Assembly (NCBI RefSeq): GCF_027596085.1
Contig: NC_072450.1
Location: 31,277,676 to 31,341,675, forward strand
Source: Anoplopoma fimbria
Taxonomy: Eukaryota; Chordata; Actinopteri; Perciformes; Anoplopomatidae
DNA length: 64,000 nt
Direction: 5' to 3'
Part shown: piece by piece, positions 34,139 through 47,232 of the stretch
How the letters are laid out: the number at the start of each line of letters is the position of its first letter
How positions within the stretch are numbered: the first letter of the stretch is position 1
Notes under the pieces: model-generated
Databases searched by the model: none
Told to the model about the DNA's origin: nothing
What the model saw: only the letters and a program-made list of their open reading frames with translations
Program-made: the position numbers and the translations under genes

Positions 34139-35366
34139 ATACATCATCAATACTTCGTCCTTCACATAATGCTGAAGACCTGTGCTCCCTTATATTCTGT
34201 CCCCTTCCTCTCTTTAAATTGACTTTATTGTATAAAGGACAAAACATTTACAGCACATCTCTCCCTCTGGTCATTCAGCACTACGATCATGACATGTCCT
34301 TACCTACGCCGAAATTGAAAGAGAATATGCCTGGGTATTCATTATACGGACTGTTACTTGAGAGAGGTAGTCTCACAGGTGAGCGTGCGTTAAGAGGCCT
34401 TAGCTGGGCAAGTCATTTGATCAACGTGGGCTTTAAGGCTTATTCAGTTCATTGCAGCTCCTGCTCCGTGCTCCTCTGTGACTCAAGAGATTAGGCTGCT
34501 GTGCGCACACTGAACACTACACCTTCTGTAAAAGAGCCCTCTGTTCAGGTTCGGCACATACAGGCCTCTCAAAGGGCTTCCTGCTCGAGCCCACAGTGTT
34601 CAACTGAAGCAAAAAATAGCACAGTGTTGAATGTTATTCAGTCGAGATGAGAGGGAACATATTGGGTGTCCTTTGCTACCACTGTCAACTCCTCATCCCT
34701 GGAAATCTCTCTCCAACTCTGTAGCGCGTTTCAGAGTGGTGAGCCCATGGTTGTCAATACGCTGCCACTCATCCCCCACACCCTTTTTCCTTAAACCAAC
34801 GGCTTAAAAATGGAACCCTCAATATTTGCATTCCAATTAGCATAAATGTAAGAAAGTGGAACAAGTAGCTTTGAAAGTCATCCAGCGAAGCGCATACTGA
34901 ACCAGCGGTGTAAAAAGGAGAGAATATAAAGACAGCATGTGGAAGAGAGAATAGGAGTGAGGGCACGAGGCAAGAGTGCGAGTGGAGAGAAAGGAAAGAA
35001 AGAGAATTTTGTATTATGATAGTGGGCTCGGGCTACATGGTTTGAATCACTGGTGTATGTCTTTTATGAGCTTACGACTTCACACTGCGTGGAAAATCCG
35101 CCCTGCTGCCGGGGTTCTGTGGCATTCAGAATGTCACTTTTAATCACGTTCCCCTCTGAGATGTGATCCCGCTGATCAAAGACGCTCTGACTTTAAGTTA
35201 ACACGTCAACAAAGATAGGGGCCTTGCCTGTTTTTGCCGGCGCACATGCTTCAAAAAATGCAGGATGTTGGTGAAGTTGGTTTATTGTTTGTTGTTCGGG
35301 GTGAGGGAGGGTTGAGGCTCGGTGGTGTGTGTGTGTGTGGGTGCTTAAGGGGATCTCTGGATGACT

Positions 35367-35401
<35 letters not shown>

Positions 35402-38400
35402 GGTGGGTGCTTTGTGTGGCTGTGTGGGTGGTTCAGAAAGGTCTCTCTGCTCTGTAGGGATAGGCCAACTATAATAAGGTATGAAGGGGGCTGGAATTTT
35501 GGTTGATGCACCTCCTTTTTAATGTAGTTTGAATCTCATTCAATGAACTTCTAATTTTAGTAATTTGACAAAGAATTTAGTCAACAAAAGATATTTAGCA
35601 TAGTGTTTATTGGTGAAATTTTAGTGTCATTGGTGCATGTTCAATTGGTATGTCTTCTAGGTTTTCTAATGTCTATTTCGAGGTTAGCAAGAAAAGTTGT
35701 TATACCTGATTATAAGTGTCCATGTTTCTCTCTGGAGTAATACTCGCTTTTCTTCTACTGAACCTAGACTAGGACACCAGAGTAAGTGTACGCCTGTAGT
35801 TATATTATGCAGTGTTTTAACAAGCGACGGTATATCCATATGTCCGTCCAGAATGTTGCTGTGCATTGCATGTGTCAACCTCTTCTGGCTCATGGTACGT
35901 AGCAGCTAAGTTTTCAGCCGTGAGTCGGGTATTTGGTTGTACAAAGTTCAACCAAATTCTGGACTTCTTTAAGCAGCCCCCCTGGTTTGTAAAAGCAACG
36001 CTGAAAGAAACCCAGTGACGTCAGCTGCCAGTCCGCTGCATTTTTAGGCTTGATCTGTCTATCTTTATGGGAGTTGAACTTGATTCAATCCGGACAAATT
36101 CGGATTTGCAGAATCGATGAGAATACTTTCTCTCTTGGCAGCCACTCTAATTACCTTTCGTTCAAACCTTTGACTGATGCCACGGTGGGTTCTAGGTTCT
36201 GTGGTGCTGGGCAGGCGAACAGAGGTTTATTCTGGAAGGAAGGGGCATCACGATATTGTTGCTGGCTGCACAGGTGTAAACTAAAGGAAATGCTCTACCG
36301 GATCCGACTTGGACTCACTCCAGGGCTGAACGAGAAGTGTAGGTTTTGTTTTCGAGTATAGAGCCGCTGTCTTGGAAGGCCTGAAAAGAACCTTGTTGCA
36401 CACAAAGCCAAAATATGTCCTCGCTTTTATTGCTTGCTTACACAATCCTGAAATCTTGGCCCAAGGCTCATAACTCATTGTCATATGTTGCTCCAATGCT
36501 TTTAGAGTCTAGAGAAGTGCAGTGTATGCAGCAATGAAATGGCAGCGTCCATAGAGTCGGGCATAGCACCAGTAAACAGCACACCACCTCTTCTGAGCCA
36601 GAATGAGGCCGAGAGTAAGCATTAAGAGGATCCTCTGATGAACAGGAACTCCTTCAACAAGCTGAATGTGTCTGTAACATTTTACTTTTCTTACTAAATC
36701 TTGAAAATGAACAAATTTGTGATTACTGCAATGGACAAAAATAAACCTCACTGGTGTCGCTTTCACACCACTGAACCATTCAGACACGTCTGATGCACCC
36801 TCAAAAACAATATCCTTGCAGACGTTCAAGAGGGAAGTTTAAACGGAGAAAGATGTCCTTGATGCATGAAAGTAGTCTTTCTGCTGATGAGTCACATGCA
36901 TTACAAAATCCATTGTAAAATCTACTGTGCTATCAAATTTGAATCCCCAAACAGCATGAGAATTGCTCACAATAGGAACTGTCGTTCTATCTGCTGTGAG
37001 TTCAAAGACGAACGGTGTTGAATTTCAGAGAGAATCTCTCCCGCTGTATGGCACATTCAAACAATTCAAGAGTTTTCGGATTGTATCCCACATCCAATTG
37101 TCTCTAGATAAAAGCAGTTTTTTAGAATTGATACTCCCCATGATAAACTGCCAAAGTATGACATTGCAATGACTGTGCCCTCTGAGCGGCAACCCTTCTC
37201 TGCCCAGGAATTGAATGGATCTAAATAAAACTTCCAGGACTGAACATCCAGCCTGTGTCAACTAGCTGTAACCCCCCCGTTTGCTGTTGCCCTCGTCCTC
37301 TCTTGGGTCGCCGTCCTTTCTCTCAGCCAGATCAGGGAGCAACTTCCAGTAAAAGATCCTGAATGGCCTCCAGCCAACTCAACTTTTTGAACACTCTGCA
37401 GCACTATGCACACAGAGCGTTACTCACACGGTCGGTCAGAGTGGAAAGCCTCATGTCACTCCGTCGACTTTGCCTTATTTTGGCTGCACATGATTACCAT
37501 TAGGGCTCCCAAATGTGAAAAATGATATGAAAACAATAGATAGTGTATGAAAAAACTTGCGAGCAGCGTAATTCTACATTTGGACCAGCTCATTGGACCT
37601 CACGAAAGAACATTTTTGTGTTCTCATCTTAACTTTGTCTTAATGTTTTTAAACGGTGGCTCGTAGGAGAGCACAGCCGCATCAGATTCAGCAAATGTTT
37701 CTAAATTTAAACTTAGAATTAGCCATGATACTGTCAAAATAATTATGAAGTGTCATTCATATAGGTTTATATAGCCAACTCAAAATGGCTTCAAAGTAAT
37801 TAAATAAACAATCCATTAGTTTAAAAAAAGCCTGTATACTAGCAGACTGATTGCACATTACTCCTACGACAAGTCTGGACCACTAAGAAATTTCCCCAAG
37901 AGAAATAGAATTGGTGAATAATGCAAGTTTTTCTAAATCACTCGTACAAGTCACTTAAGAACAAATCTGTTGTTTCTTACATGAGGCCCAATGTGTTAAC
38001 TGTTAACTATTGTTCTTCGGTAAAAACACAAGGTCTTTGTCTCTTGTTGTGCACATGATACTGTGTGTGTGTGTGTGTGGGGACAGAGAAAATAAAATTG
38101 CTCATGATTAGTTAATTTCAAGAATCCCAACAAACACTCACAAAAGGGAAACAAATTGAATCCTGACACTATTTTTCTTGGCTGTGTACAAATGAGGTGT
38201 AAATGAGGTGTAAATGAGGATGAGCACTTTTGCTGGCACAATCTGGTAAAGAGCTTTTCGCAATTTATGGCAAGGGTGCTCCCTTTAGGACATGTAAAAA
38301 CAGAATCAAAGCAAAATCAAACGCAGTGTCTCATGTATGCTAATTGTGCACATGCCACTTTTAGGACAGGATTAAAAAAATAACCACCTGGACAGCTGGC

Positions 38401-39259
38401 TGAGCACATTAGCAAAAAGGAAGGCAAATATGAAGCCACTTTCTATCTCTTCAGCCCCGGGGTCTTCAGTATACCCCTCACATATAACATGTCCTACATT
38501 TTTACATGTTAGGTAATTAACAGACAATCTTACCCCCAAAGTAACACGATGTGCAACTGCATCATCATCACATGTAGCCACATTGCAAGGGACAATATGA
38601 AGCACATTCCGGTTATAGTTCAGCAAACATTTCTCAGAGGCAAAACTGGAGGCATTAATATCATAGTTTGAGTTAAATCTCTACGGGCAGCGCCGAAGAA
38701 CCAGAGTTTTCCGGTTAAGCAACTTTGGCTTAAGCCCTGTGAAAAAACTGAAAGAGTGAGAGAGAAAGATGAAGCTAATAGGGGAAGTCTAGCACAAAAA
38801 AACAACATCTAACTGAGTTATTTTGGGTTATTCATTTAATTTATTTAAGACCTCTACCTGTTTATGGTGATTTATGGGATGGAGCACAGTACGTAGTATT
38901 AGCTTCACTGTGTTAGTAAAACGATAGAGGGAAACTGAACGCCACTGGAGGACATTTGTTGTCGAATCCCCCCCCCTCAATCTTCACCAGTATCTCTCTC
39001 CAAAATGACCTCCATCTATGCCACTGAGCTTTGGCCTGTCCCAGGGGTGCTGACCCTGGAACAGCCTGCCCTTTGCCGGGGAGCCCTGAGCAGCAAGAGA
39101 CCGGGGGAATTGCCACTCTGTAGACTGTGTACTGCATATATGATGGTGTCAATGTCCGTCCAATTGAGGGAGAGACATTTGAGAGTGTGTTGTGGGGGGC
39201 AGGGGGATGAGATGAGTCTTTTTGTGCACAGAAGTGTGCATCTGCAAATGTGTGTCTCT

Positions 39260-39262
<3 letters not shown>
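34139..39262. other. Non-coding stretch with GT microsatellites, no gene supported
   Basis: Short GT tracts at 35325-35339, 35369-35399 and 38062-38079. 34480-35240 looks like single-copy sequence with homeodomain-type sites (for example GCATTCCAATTAGCATAAAT at about 34828). Frames of about 100 codons at 36050-36361 (plus) and 36509-36829 (minus) show no domain. Two nearly identical 13-bp units (AATGAGGTGTAA) lie at 38189-38220. Confidence 0.4.

Positions 39263-39300
<38 letters not shown>
39263..39300. repeat. (TG)n microsatellite
   Basis: Nineteen uninterrupted TG units. The several overlapping frames here are repeat artefacts. Confidence 0.96.
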
Positions 39301-39301
<1 letters not shown>

Positions 39302-40217
39302 ACATCCACTTAAGTAGGTCCTCAAGTGTGCCTTCAATTTTAATCCGAAGATGCATTATAGATGGCCTTGAAAAGTGTGAGACTGATGAAGAATCTACGT
39401 CATTCTACTCAGCAGCAGGTTCCCCGGAGGAAGAGCAGGAACCTCAAAGAGCTCATACCTGAATATTTAGCTCTCCCACGGCACAGCATCTTATACCTAA
39501 TCAAGAAAGCACACGGTTGCAGCCATTAATTCAGCCCATACTTATAAGGGCCTCCATGTGATTTTCTTTATACACAGACCCTCAAAGGAGGCTCTTTTAG
39601 ACAGGCAAATAAGGAAAATAATACAAGGTAGAAATGTACAGCGCAGCATAAAACAGATATGTCCCAGAGTCATACTGAAAAAGTAACAGGAAAACTTCTC
39701 TTACTTTGAATATGTGTTTTTATATTGCATTCAAAAACGACCCATATGAGGCCATATCTATTGGCCCTAAAGTAAATAAGCTTTTGGCGACTGAAGCAAA
39801 GTTGATATTGATATATGATATTGTAATTCTTATTCTATGAGCAAAAGCGGCGCCCTCTACAGGACTTCATGGGTTATACTCACCTCCTATCACAAGCATG
39901 CAATAGGCCACTGAAATGTTGCATTAGCATAGCCAATCACTGAGAGGATGGCCACTGAGTGGGGAACCTGCCTATCTTAGCAGCCTCCTGTGACAGAGCC
40001 CACCCAGAACTGGGGGAGGGTCAAGGGGTGAGCGTCGAAAAGGCATAAAGCAGCATGCTTGGCCAAGGCAGGTGTGACCCCCAGGCTTAAGCGGGGGGGA
40101 CAGGTTCATTTCCCCTTGACGTAATACAGCCGAGCCTCCCACCATTAATCTAGGGAACAATTTGGCTCCATTGAGCCGTAATAACATGGTAATGAAGATC
40201 AAAATTGGGAGTCTGAA
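39301..40217. other. Non-coding stretch
   Basis: Nothing recognised. Confidence 0.4.
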
Positions 40218-40900
40218 TTAAAAAAAGGCTGAATCGTCATGGTTAGCCGGGGAGGTAGAGAGGGGAGTGAAATGTGCTCTTTGAGGGCAGTTGCCACTGT
40301 GGGAGCAAAGAGATGTCGGCAAAAGGCTTCTGCAGGAAGTTAATGTATTGTACACCCATGACATATTGTCATCGGTGTACGGTCGGTGTGTCTCTGCAGC
40401 GTTGACGGGAGTCAGCGGAACTTTGGCGGCTGGAGCAGGGACTTTGACAGCGTCAGTCTTGAGCCTTGGCGTGTTCCCGTCCCAGCGAAGCAATGCAGAA
40501 AAGCATGACAGGAAAGCATCGCAGCAGAGGATCACATCGAAGCCACAGTCGTTGGCAAGGCCTATTGGGCAGGCCAAAGGGCCAGCGGCTGCTGAGAACC
40601 GCTCTGTGCGTGGTCTGTGCTGAGGCACTTGAAGCAGGCATTGTGAAGAATAATCGTGGTGATTATGTCAAGAATTGACTGACTGGTTTTTAAGAGAAAG
40701 CTCCATCCGTGGTACGCAGAGTACGCAGTCGGTGGGCAAATAGCGATCGGCTGACGAGAAGAAGGACAGAAGACAGCGGTGCTGCCTTATATAGTGTGGA
40801 GCCTGCACATATTTTGGTAGGCATGCCCTGATTGGCCGGCTATGCTTTTGCACATTTTCAGTGAGCGAATGCTTGCTCTTGATAGGTGGAGTGTATTATC
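40218..40900 (-). promoter_or_regulatory. GC-rich block with promoter-like CCAAT/TATA arrangement (minus strand)
   Basis: Read on the minus strand, GGCCAATCAGGG (complement of about 40830-40841) is followed about 30 bases later by CACTATATAAGGC (complement of 40788-40800), the spacing of a class II promoter of histone-like type. A second CCAAT motif in either orientation lies near 40905-40915. Downstream the sequence is GC-rich with two overlapping open frames of 62 and 136 codons (40453-40641 and 40218-40628), neither recognisable. The first ATG after the TATA box opens only 12 codons. It could be a promoter of a degraded retrocopy or an unrecognised small gene. Confidence 0.3.
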
Positions 40901-42805
40901 CATAGGATCCAATAGAAAGCAGGGCCTGTGTGATTTAGAACTACTTGGTTAAAGTCAACATTGATCATTGGCATTAGGAAGTACACAAACAGGCGTCTCA
41001 CAATGTACATACAGTGGCAATGTGCAATGTAGCAAGCAATATGCCCAAATATAGTAAGGCAGCTGATTACTGCGTGTTGTTTGGGTTAGTACCAGGCCTG
41101 CAGGAGACAAGAGTTTACATTCTGCTATTAGGAGAGTTGCTATTAAGGGTTGCCTTTTAATTAACCGTAACCAAAGTTTTTCCCTAAGTGTAATCGTAAC
41201 GTAGTCTCATGTTATGCCAAACATTTAACTCATTCCAAATGGTGAACAAGACACTGCTATGTATGAAACAAAAAAAAAGCCAAAAGTAGAAGACTGGTTA
41301 TAAACTGATATGTACTTTTGTACAGCAGAAGAAAATAATTGATATAATTCTTACATTTATTCTGATAATAATAATTAATATGTGGAAAGTCAATTCAATG
41401 CTTGTGCAACAGCTATGTTTACCAAATACATTTACACATACACAAAGTATTACATCCCTGAAAGAAGGACAATAGGAAACAATAACGAGTCTGATAATAA
41501 TAAGTCATTTTTTCAAGGTCTTAAGGTGACACAATGGAAAACTCCACATTTTTTCTTCCAGGCTGATATGCCACCCAAATAGAAAAAAGCTAGGCATGTA
41601 AATATCTTAGCTTAGATAATACATATACAACATAACTGTCCATATTCATGAACCATATTCTTATTTAACCATCATAATTGTGTGCAGTTTTAGTGAAGTC
41701 CATTTATCAATAACCTTTTATTCTTTATTAAAGTGCCTGCTGACAAAAAAAAAAGATCTTTCTGTTGTCAAATGTTTAGTGTAACTTCACCAAACCTCGA
41801 TCGATCAATCTTTGTCAAACAACATACCACTAACCCTGGCCAAATAATTAGGCAGGTAGTAGCATATCAGCATAGTACATTGCATGGGCATGGTTTTGCA
41901 TGGGTATACCATTCTATCCTGCTGGGTTCCTATTCACACTGGTCAAAAAACTGCAATGGTGTTACTTGAAAATGCTTAAAAATATTCTTCCATGGAAACT
42001 CTTGGGCTCTATCCTTGGAGATGAGAATAGCCATTATTACAGCCAGGTACTGCCAGGAAACATACGCACCTATTCTAGTCTGGCTAATTATCAGCTCCCA
42101 GCATAATTAAGGCTTATAGATGAGCAAACATAATTAGTAGGCATTATGCAGACCTAATGGGGGGAGTGAACAGGTGAACATGTATTCAGTCCTTTGTTTA
42201 TGAGCTGCGGGTATACTATAATGAGGCAGGAGAATACAAGTTGATTAGGTATGACCTAAATGTTTCCTTATATTGCTTTGATAAGAATATAATGCGATAT
42301 AGATGTGGCATTGGGATCGCTGGCATGTTATTGACTAATCAAAGTATCCATGTTTCATGTTTGCCCTGTGAGAGCTGTTAATATGACAGGATCAGACTCA
42401 CCACAGTATGTTAGAAGACGTGACACAGAGGCAATACACATACCTCAGTACGGTGCCTCGGTAATCAAAATGTAACCGACAGCATGGTGCGTTATTGGCC
42501 TTTCGGGAAAAATCATTGATCATCCTGTAAGTATTGGTGCTGTAGCTTGTTTATGACGAGACATATGGGCTGGGAAGCCTTTGAGGTTGTGTGGAGGACC
42601 TAATAATTGGGCACATGTCATCACTGAATGAAATAGTACTCCCAACGGAGGGAGCAATGCTGTCCTACACGACACGTTCTAAAATACTACCCGAGTAAAT
42701 CTGGCACAGTGTGAAAAAAAGAAAGGAGAAAAAAAGAACTGCTCTGTGGAGGTGTGTGTGTGTGTGTTGTGTTTGTGTAAACTGAGTTGAATTCGCGGCC
42801 TGGCA

Positions 42806-42851
<46 letters not shown>

Positions 42852-43944
42852 ATAACATGCCTCCCAAAAGAAAGTTGGGTGCTTTGAAAACAAGGCCTAA
42901 TTAAAGCAGTTTACCGTGTTATCTTTAAATAAGAGCGTTTGAGTCCTTGCTCATTTCCCTCATGAGTATGAGATGCGGGGCTTGTGGGCGGGGACAGAGG
43001 GGGGCTTAATTTGTCGAGAAGAATCTGCTTCACTAGTGGTGCCCTAATGAAAGTGAGATCAAAAGATTAGTTAATATTCAGCCACATTTATTAAACACAA
43101 TGCTGATTGTGAGCAAACAGCAGTTTTTACACAGAATCCTTGCAGGGCTCTAGCTATAGCTGATAAGCTTCCATTAAAAGGTTGCACCAATCGAGGCCTT
43201 GCTGAGAACAGAACAATATTTATTCCCACTCTGTTTGAAATCTAATCTGTTTAATCAAATGAGCCAGAGCTTTCATAGGAGATGGCTTGCTGTCGTAGCG
43301 AGAGTCTAATGGACGAGCTTTGAGCCTCCCGCCATGATTCCAAAAGGGGTCTGACCGCCACAGCTTGTAGAATCAATGTTGGAGGTTTGTTGTGAGCAGT
43401 CGAGTAGACTGAAACAACATGCCCTTGTCCACACATGCTGTTGGGAGTATTTCAGGAAGGACAATGCGAACATTTTGGGTCGATGCTGAGCAACCGAATA
43501 TATATATATACAGTTCATCATTGAGGAGTTGATTTTTGCTTTGAAGGTCGAAGAACCCATCTGTTTTCTGGTCACATATTCAATAAAACTGTAGGTTTTG
43601 TAGCCTCAGCAACTTGAAAAGGGTGCACGGCCCTGCCCCGCAGGAAATGCATCATCACAGTTTATGTTGAAGCCTTCAAAACAGGAGACATAGCTTTCAG
43701 GAGATGTAAGGCTTATTAGGAAACAGTTGCTGATAGACGTTTTTTGTGCCCTCACCATGTGGTGGACAAGGACAAAGGCCTATTGCAAATTCAAAGCCTA
43801 CAATGGTTCACGGCCAAAATCCAGCCAGATCTTAAAAATCTCACCTGAGTGTGAGATTTGGTTTGAATTCAGGTCCTGGGCTCCCATTGGACATCGTCCA
43901 CAGGAAGTTAAGAACGTACCTGTAACACGCCTACAACCTTACCA
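40901..43944. other. Non-coding stretch with one GA microsatellite
   Basis: 41? to 43.9 kb is mostly AT-rich single-copy-looking sequence. A (GA)n tract lies at 42809-42848 and a short (GT)n at 42752-42767. No gene supported. Confidence 0.4.
42809..42848. repeat. (GA)n microsatellite
   Basis: Twenty uninterrupted GA units. Confidence 0.96.
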
Positions 43945-44165
43945 AGGATATTTACATTACATTACATTACATTCATTTAGCAGACGCTTTTATCCAAAGC
44001 GACTTACAGGAAGTGTATTCAACATAGGTATTCAAGAGAACTACTAGTCACCAGAAGTCATAAGTGCATCTCCTTTCTTAAACAAGCATCTAAAAGCATA
44101 AACCAGAGCAAAAGTACAGAAACAAACTAATACGAATACAATAAGTGCAACAAACTTGATATAAA
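43945..44165. repeat. Interspersed teleost repeat with the CAGACGCTTTTATCCAAAGC core
   Basis: (ATTAC)n lead-in at about 43949-43972, then ATTTAGCAGACGCTTTTATC and AAAGCGACTTACAGGAAGTG, followed by the TCAAGAGAACTACTAGTCAC portion. This block order is very common in percomorph genomes. I cannot name the family or its class. No coding capacity. Confidence 0.75.
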
Positions 44166-44356
44166 ACAGAGCGCAGCGCTCTGATCCCCTTCTCCACTGC
44201 AACTGTTATTTAATTGCAAATTTACCAAACCTGGGTTTCTGAGTGTAAAACGGGCTATTATGTGTTTCCGCACCAGTCAGGATTGTCCCTGCTTTGCATG
44301 ATTTCCACTCCCTCCATCTTGCTTCGTCTCGTCCCACCTCCCTATCCCACTCCCAC

Positions 44357-44358
<2 letters not shown>

Positions 44359-44430
<72 letters not shown>
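44359..44430. repeat. (CA)n microsatellite with short (AT)n end
   Basis: About 33 CA units to 44425, then ATATAT. Confidence 0.97.
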
Positions 44431-46157
44431 CTACACTCCACACGTTTGCTTATGTGCCATTTTATTGCAGCTGTAGATTAGATGTTTGGTTACTCAAGTA
44501 TCCATTCTTGATTGATATTGGTAAAAGTGAATACACTGTCTGAGATAACTTGTATGTGTTGCGATTACAGCTGGTGGTGACTGCTCAGATTCAACCCTAC
44601 ACTGTTCATCTCTTTATGTGAGGTCTTTAAATAGTGATGTTGTTAATGAACACACTGTATCAACGGTTCCTTAATTGGTCCCTGATCCAGGGGTGGTGCC
44701 CCGTTATTATTAATTCATAATTCTACAAATAGTAGTAAAAACCCTATTAATAATCATACTGATCTGATGATTGCTAAATGAACAAACCTGCACTACACTG
44801 CTGGTTGTGTTTTTTAACCTACAACCTTCCCTCCAGTGGGAACACATAGGACATGGTGTTGACATGAGCTGATTTTGACAGCCTGCTTATTTGAACAGTG
44901 ATTCACTTGACTGATTTTATGTGTAGCTAATGTCTATTTGTTAGCAAGCAAATGTTCAAATTACGGTGACCCAGCCGACCCACTGTATTTGTCATTTTGC
45001 CCAACACAGACCATACAGCACATTAAACCAACCACTGACACACAGGAATGGAAATCACCACAATATGATTAGTAAATAAATCTGCCAATTTTAACTCCTG
45101 CTGCTGCAATAACGGTGCAGCTGTACAGAATGACTTGGCCCAGTCATGGACACCAGCTGGTTTTGTCACAAGAAGCCTCACTCAGCCATACACACAGTGG
45201 TGTTTCAATGAAGAATTATACCCAAAATTTACATTCCTTAAATTTGAAGTATATCTTAGTTTCACCTATACTTAAAAAAATGATTTACTTTATTCATGCG
45301 TAACGACATCTGCTGGGAAATCCTCATAATAAAACATCACAAATTATGATGTCATGCTCATGATTTCCAATAAATATATCATAGTATTTTCAACATTTTG
45401 AAGAACTAAGTACAAGCTACTCAATCTCAGTTATTTTAAGTGTCTATTCTAGTGCAATATTATATATTCAGTTCGCTTGTGGTTTAGGCTCACATGTCTC
45501 TAAGACATGAAAAACCTAAAACCTAAAATGCATTCATTTATAATTATGTTATTTAATAATTTGACATTATTTTGTTGTTTCTCTGTGCTGTTCGAACCCT
45601 TACGTGTTATCTCAGATCAGATAGTAGCCCATTCATGGTAAAACAGCTAGTTTCATTGTGTTGATATGTGATCACACAGGGTGCCTGAATATCATCAGGT
45701 CATTCCATAGCATTTTATCTAGCCGTGCCACTAGTCTACTGGGTTTTAGCCTGAACTTTCATGGTGTTTTGAAAATGTCTGAAATCCAAACAATATAAAA
45801 AACATTTTAAAAAATGGAGATTTTAAGTATTTATCTGCTTTTCTATCAACAAATGTTATATAGTAGCTAGCTGTCGCATGTTAATGTCAACTTTGGTTGC
45901 TTTGCTAAAATAGATGGGCTTGCTATTAAGCCCAACACTAATGCCTGGTCACACTTTCAATGTGTCCTTAAAGGTGCAACAATATCTAATATGGGTACGA
46001 TAATGCCAGGATTGAAATCTATAATATTCAAAAAATCATCTAACATTATCAAAAGTAATTTGGGGTCACTGTAGAGCCAGTCTGCTACTAGCTGCACAGT
46101 GAGTTTATCAATAATACATCCATAGTCTGGGTGCATTTTGATCGTTTGTTTATTGGA
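44431..46157. other. Non-coding stretch
   Basis: Nothing recognised. Confidence 0.4.
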
Positions 46158-46466
46158 TTAAATACAAAGTGGCAGAAATGAGAACAGGTCTCGCACCCTT
46201 GCCTCGTCTTTGGGGCCAAACCCAAGCAGCTGGAGTCTGATCCCGGGGGGGGGGGGCCCGCCTCGACTCCCCACCGGATAACCTTCTGTTGCTGCCGTAT
46301 CGCAGGTCAGACCCAGTGCTCTACCAGTCCTCTGGTGTCTGTGCTGGCTGAATTCCAGTTGCTGCTCCCGCTGCCTTGGCGCCCGTCTCCCGGGGCAGCC
46401 GAGTGACGACCGCCCTCCCCCCTGTGGTGTGGTATCCTGGGCATTCCTAGGTGTTACATATAGCAC
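46158..46466 (-). other. GC-rich insert of unknown nature with a 102-codon open frame
   Basis: This roughly 300-bp block is much richer in GC than both flanks, has a G-run at 46246-46255 and is open for 102 codons on the minus strand (RAPRQREQQLEFSQHRHQRT; no known domain). On the minus strand an AATAAA-like CCAATAAAC occurs just past its end near 46149-46157. The sharp compositional boundary suggests an inserted repeat or retrocopy fragment. Confidence 0.3.
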
Positions 46467-47179
46467 CTTTAATGATCAGATAGAGGATGAATTGTGATCC
46501 AGCTGCACATGCTGTGTCTCTTACACACACAACATTATAAAGTCTCAGCTTTACTTTTCCAGCTTCTTCCTTTTGCTTATACATTTACTTTCGCATCACA
46601 AACGCAGACGCAGGTAGATTAAGATTTACTATGTTTGATACATAATGTAAGCTGCTTAGATCTGAGGACTGTGAATCTGGTATTAAAAGTCTGAAAAAAC
46701 ATTTGGAGCTGGAATTTGGGCTTAGACAAGAGAATTTATTGTATCATGCTATACCTACGATGGTCAATACAAAAATAAATGAACCTACTTAATCTTGTAA
46801 TGTTTTTTGTATCCTCTCTTTTTTTACCAGTAGGCCAATATACCTACATCATTTTCCTCCGTGTAGTTGTTCAGGAGATCGCTGATATAACTGCAAAGCC
46901 TTTTTTATAGAAAAGGCACAGTGTATCAGATACATGTATCTCATGCCACTGCACTGGTGGATACCTCTGCACTCACCCTAAGGATATTCACTATGTGTTC
47001 TTGACCCTGTCCCCATGAATCCTCTGCGCTTCATCTCCCTGCTGTGGACAGAACCCCGGTGGGTGGTTAACTCCATCTACTCCCTCCTCCGACTGTAAAT
47101 GTCACTCCCCAGTGCAGCTGACCACTAAGGCTGCCCTGTGTACATTATTAAACCCACAACCTCATTTTTAATACCCCCT

Positions 47180-47232
<53 letters not shown>

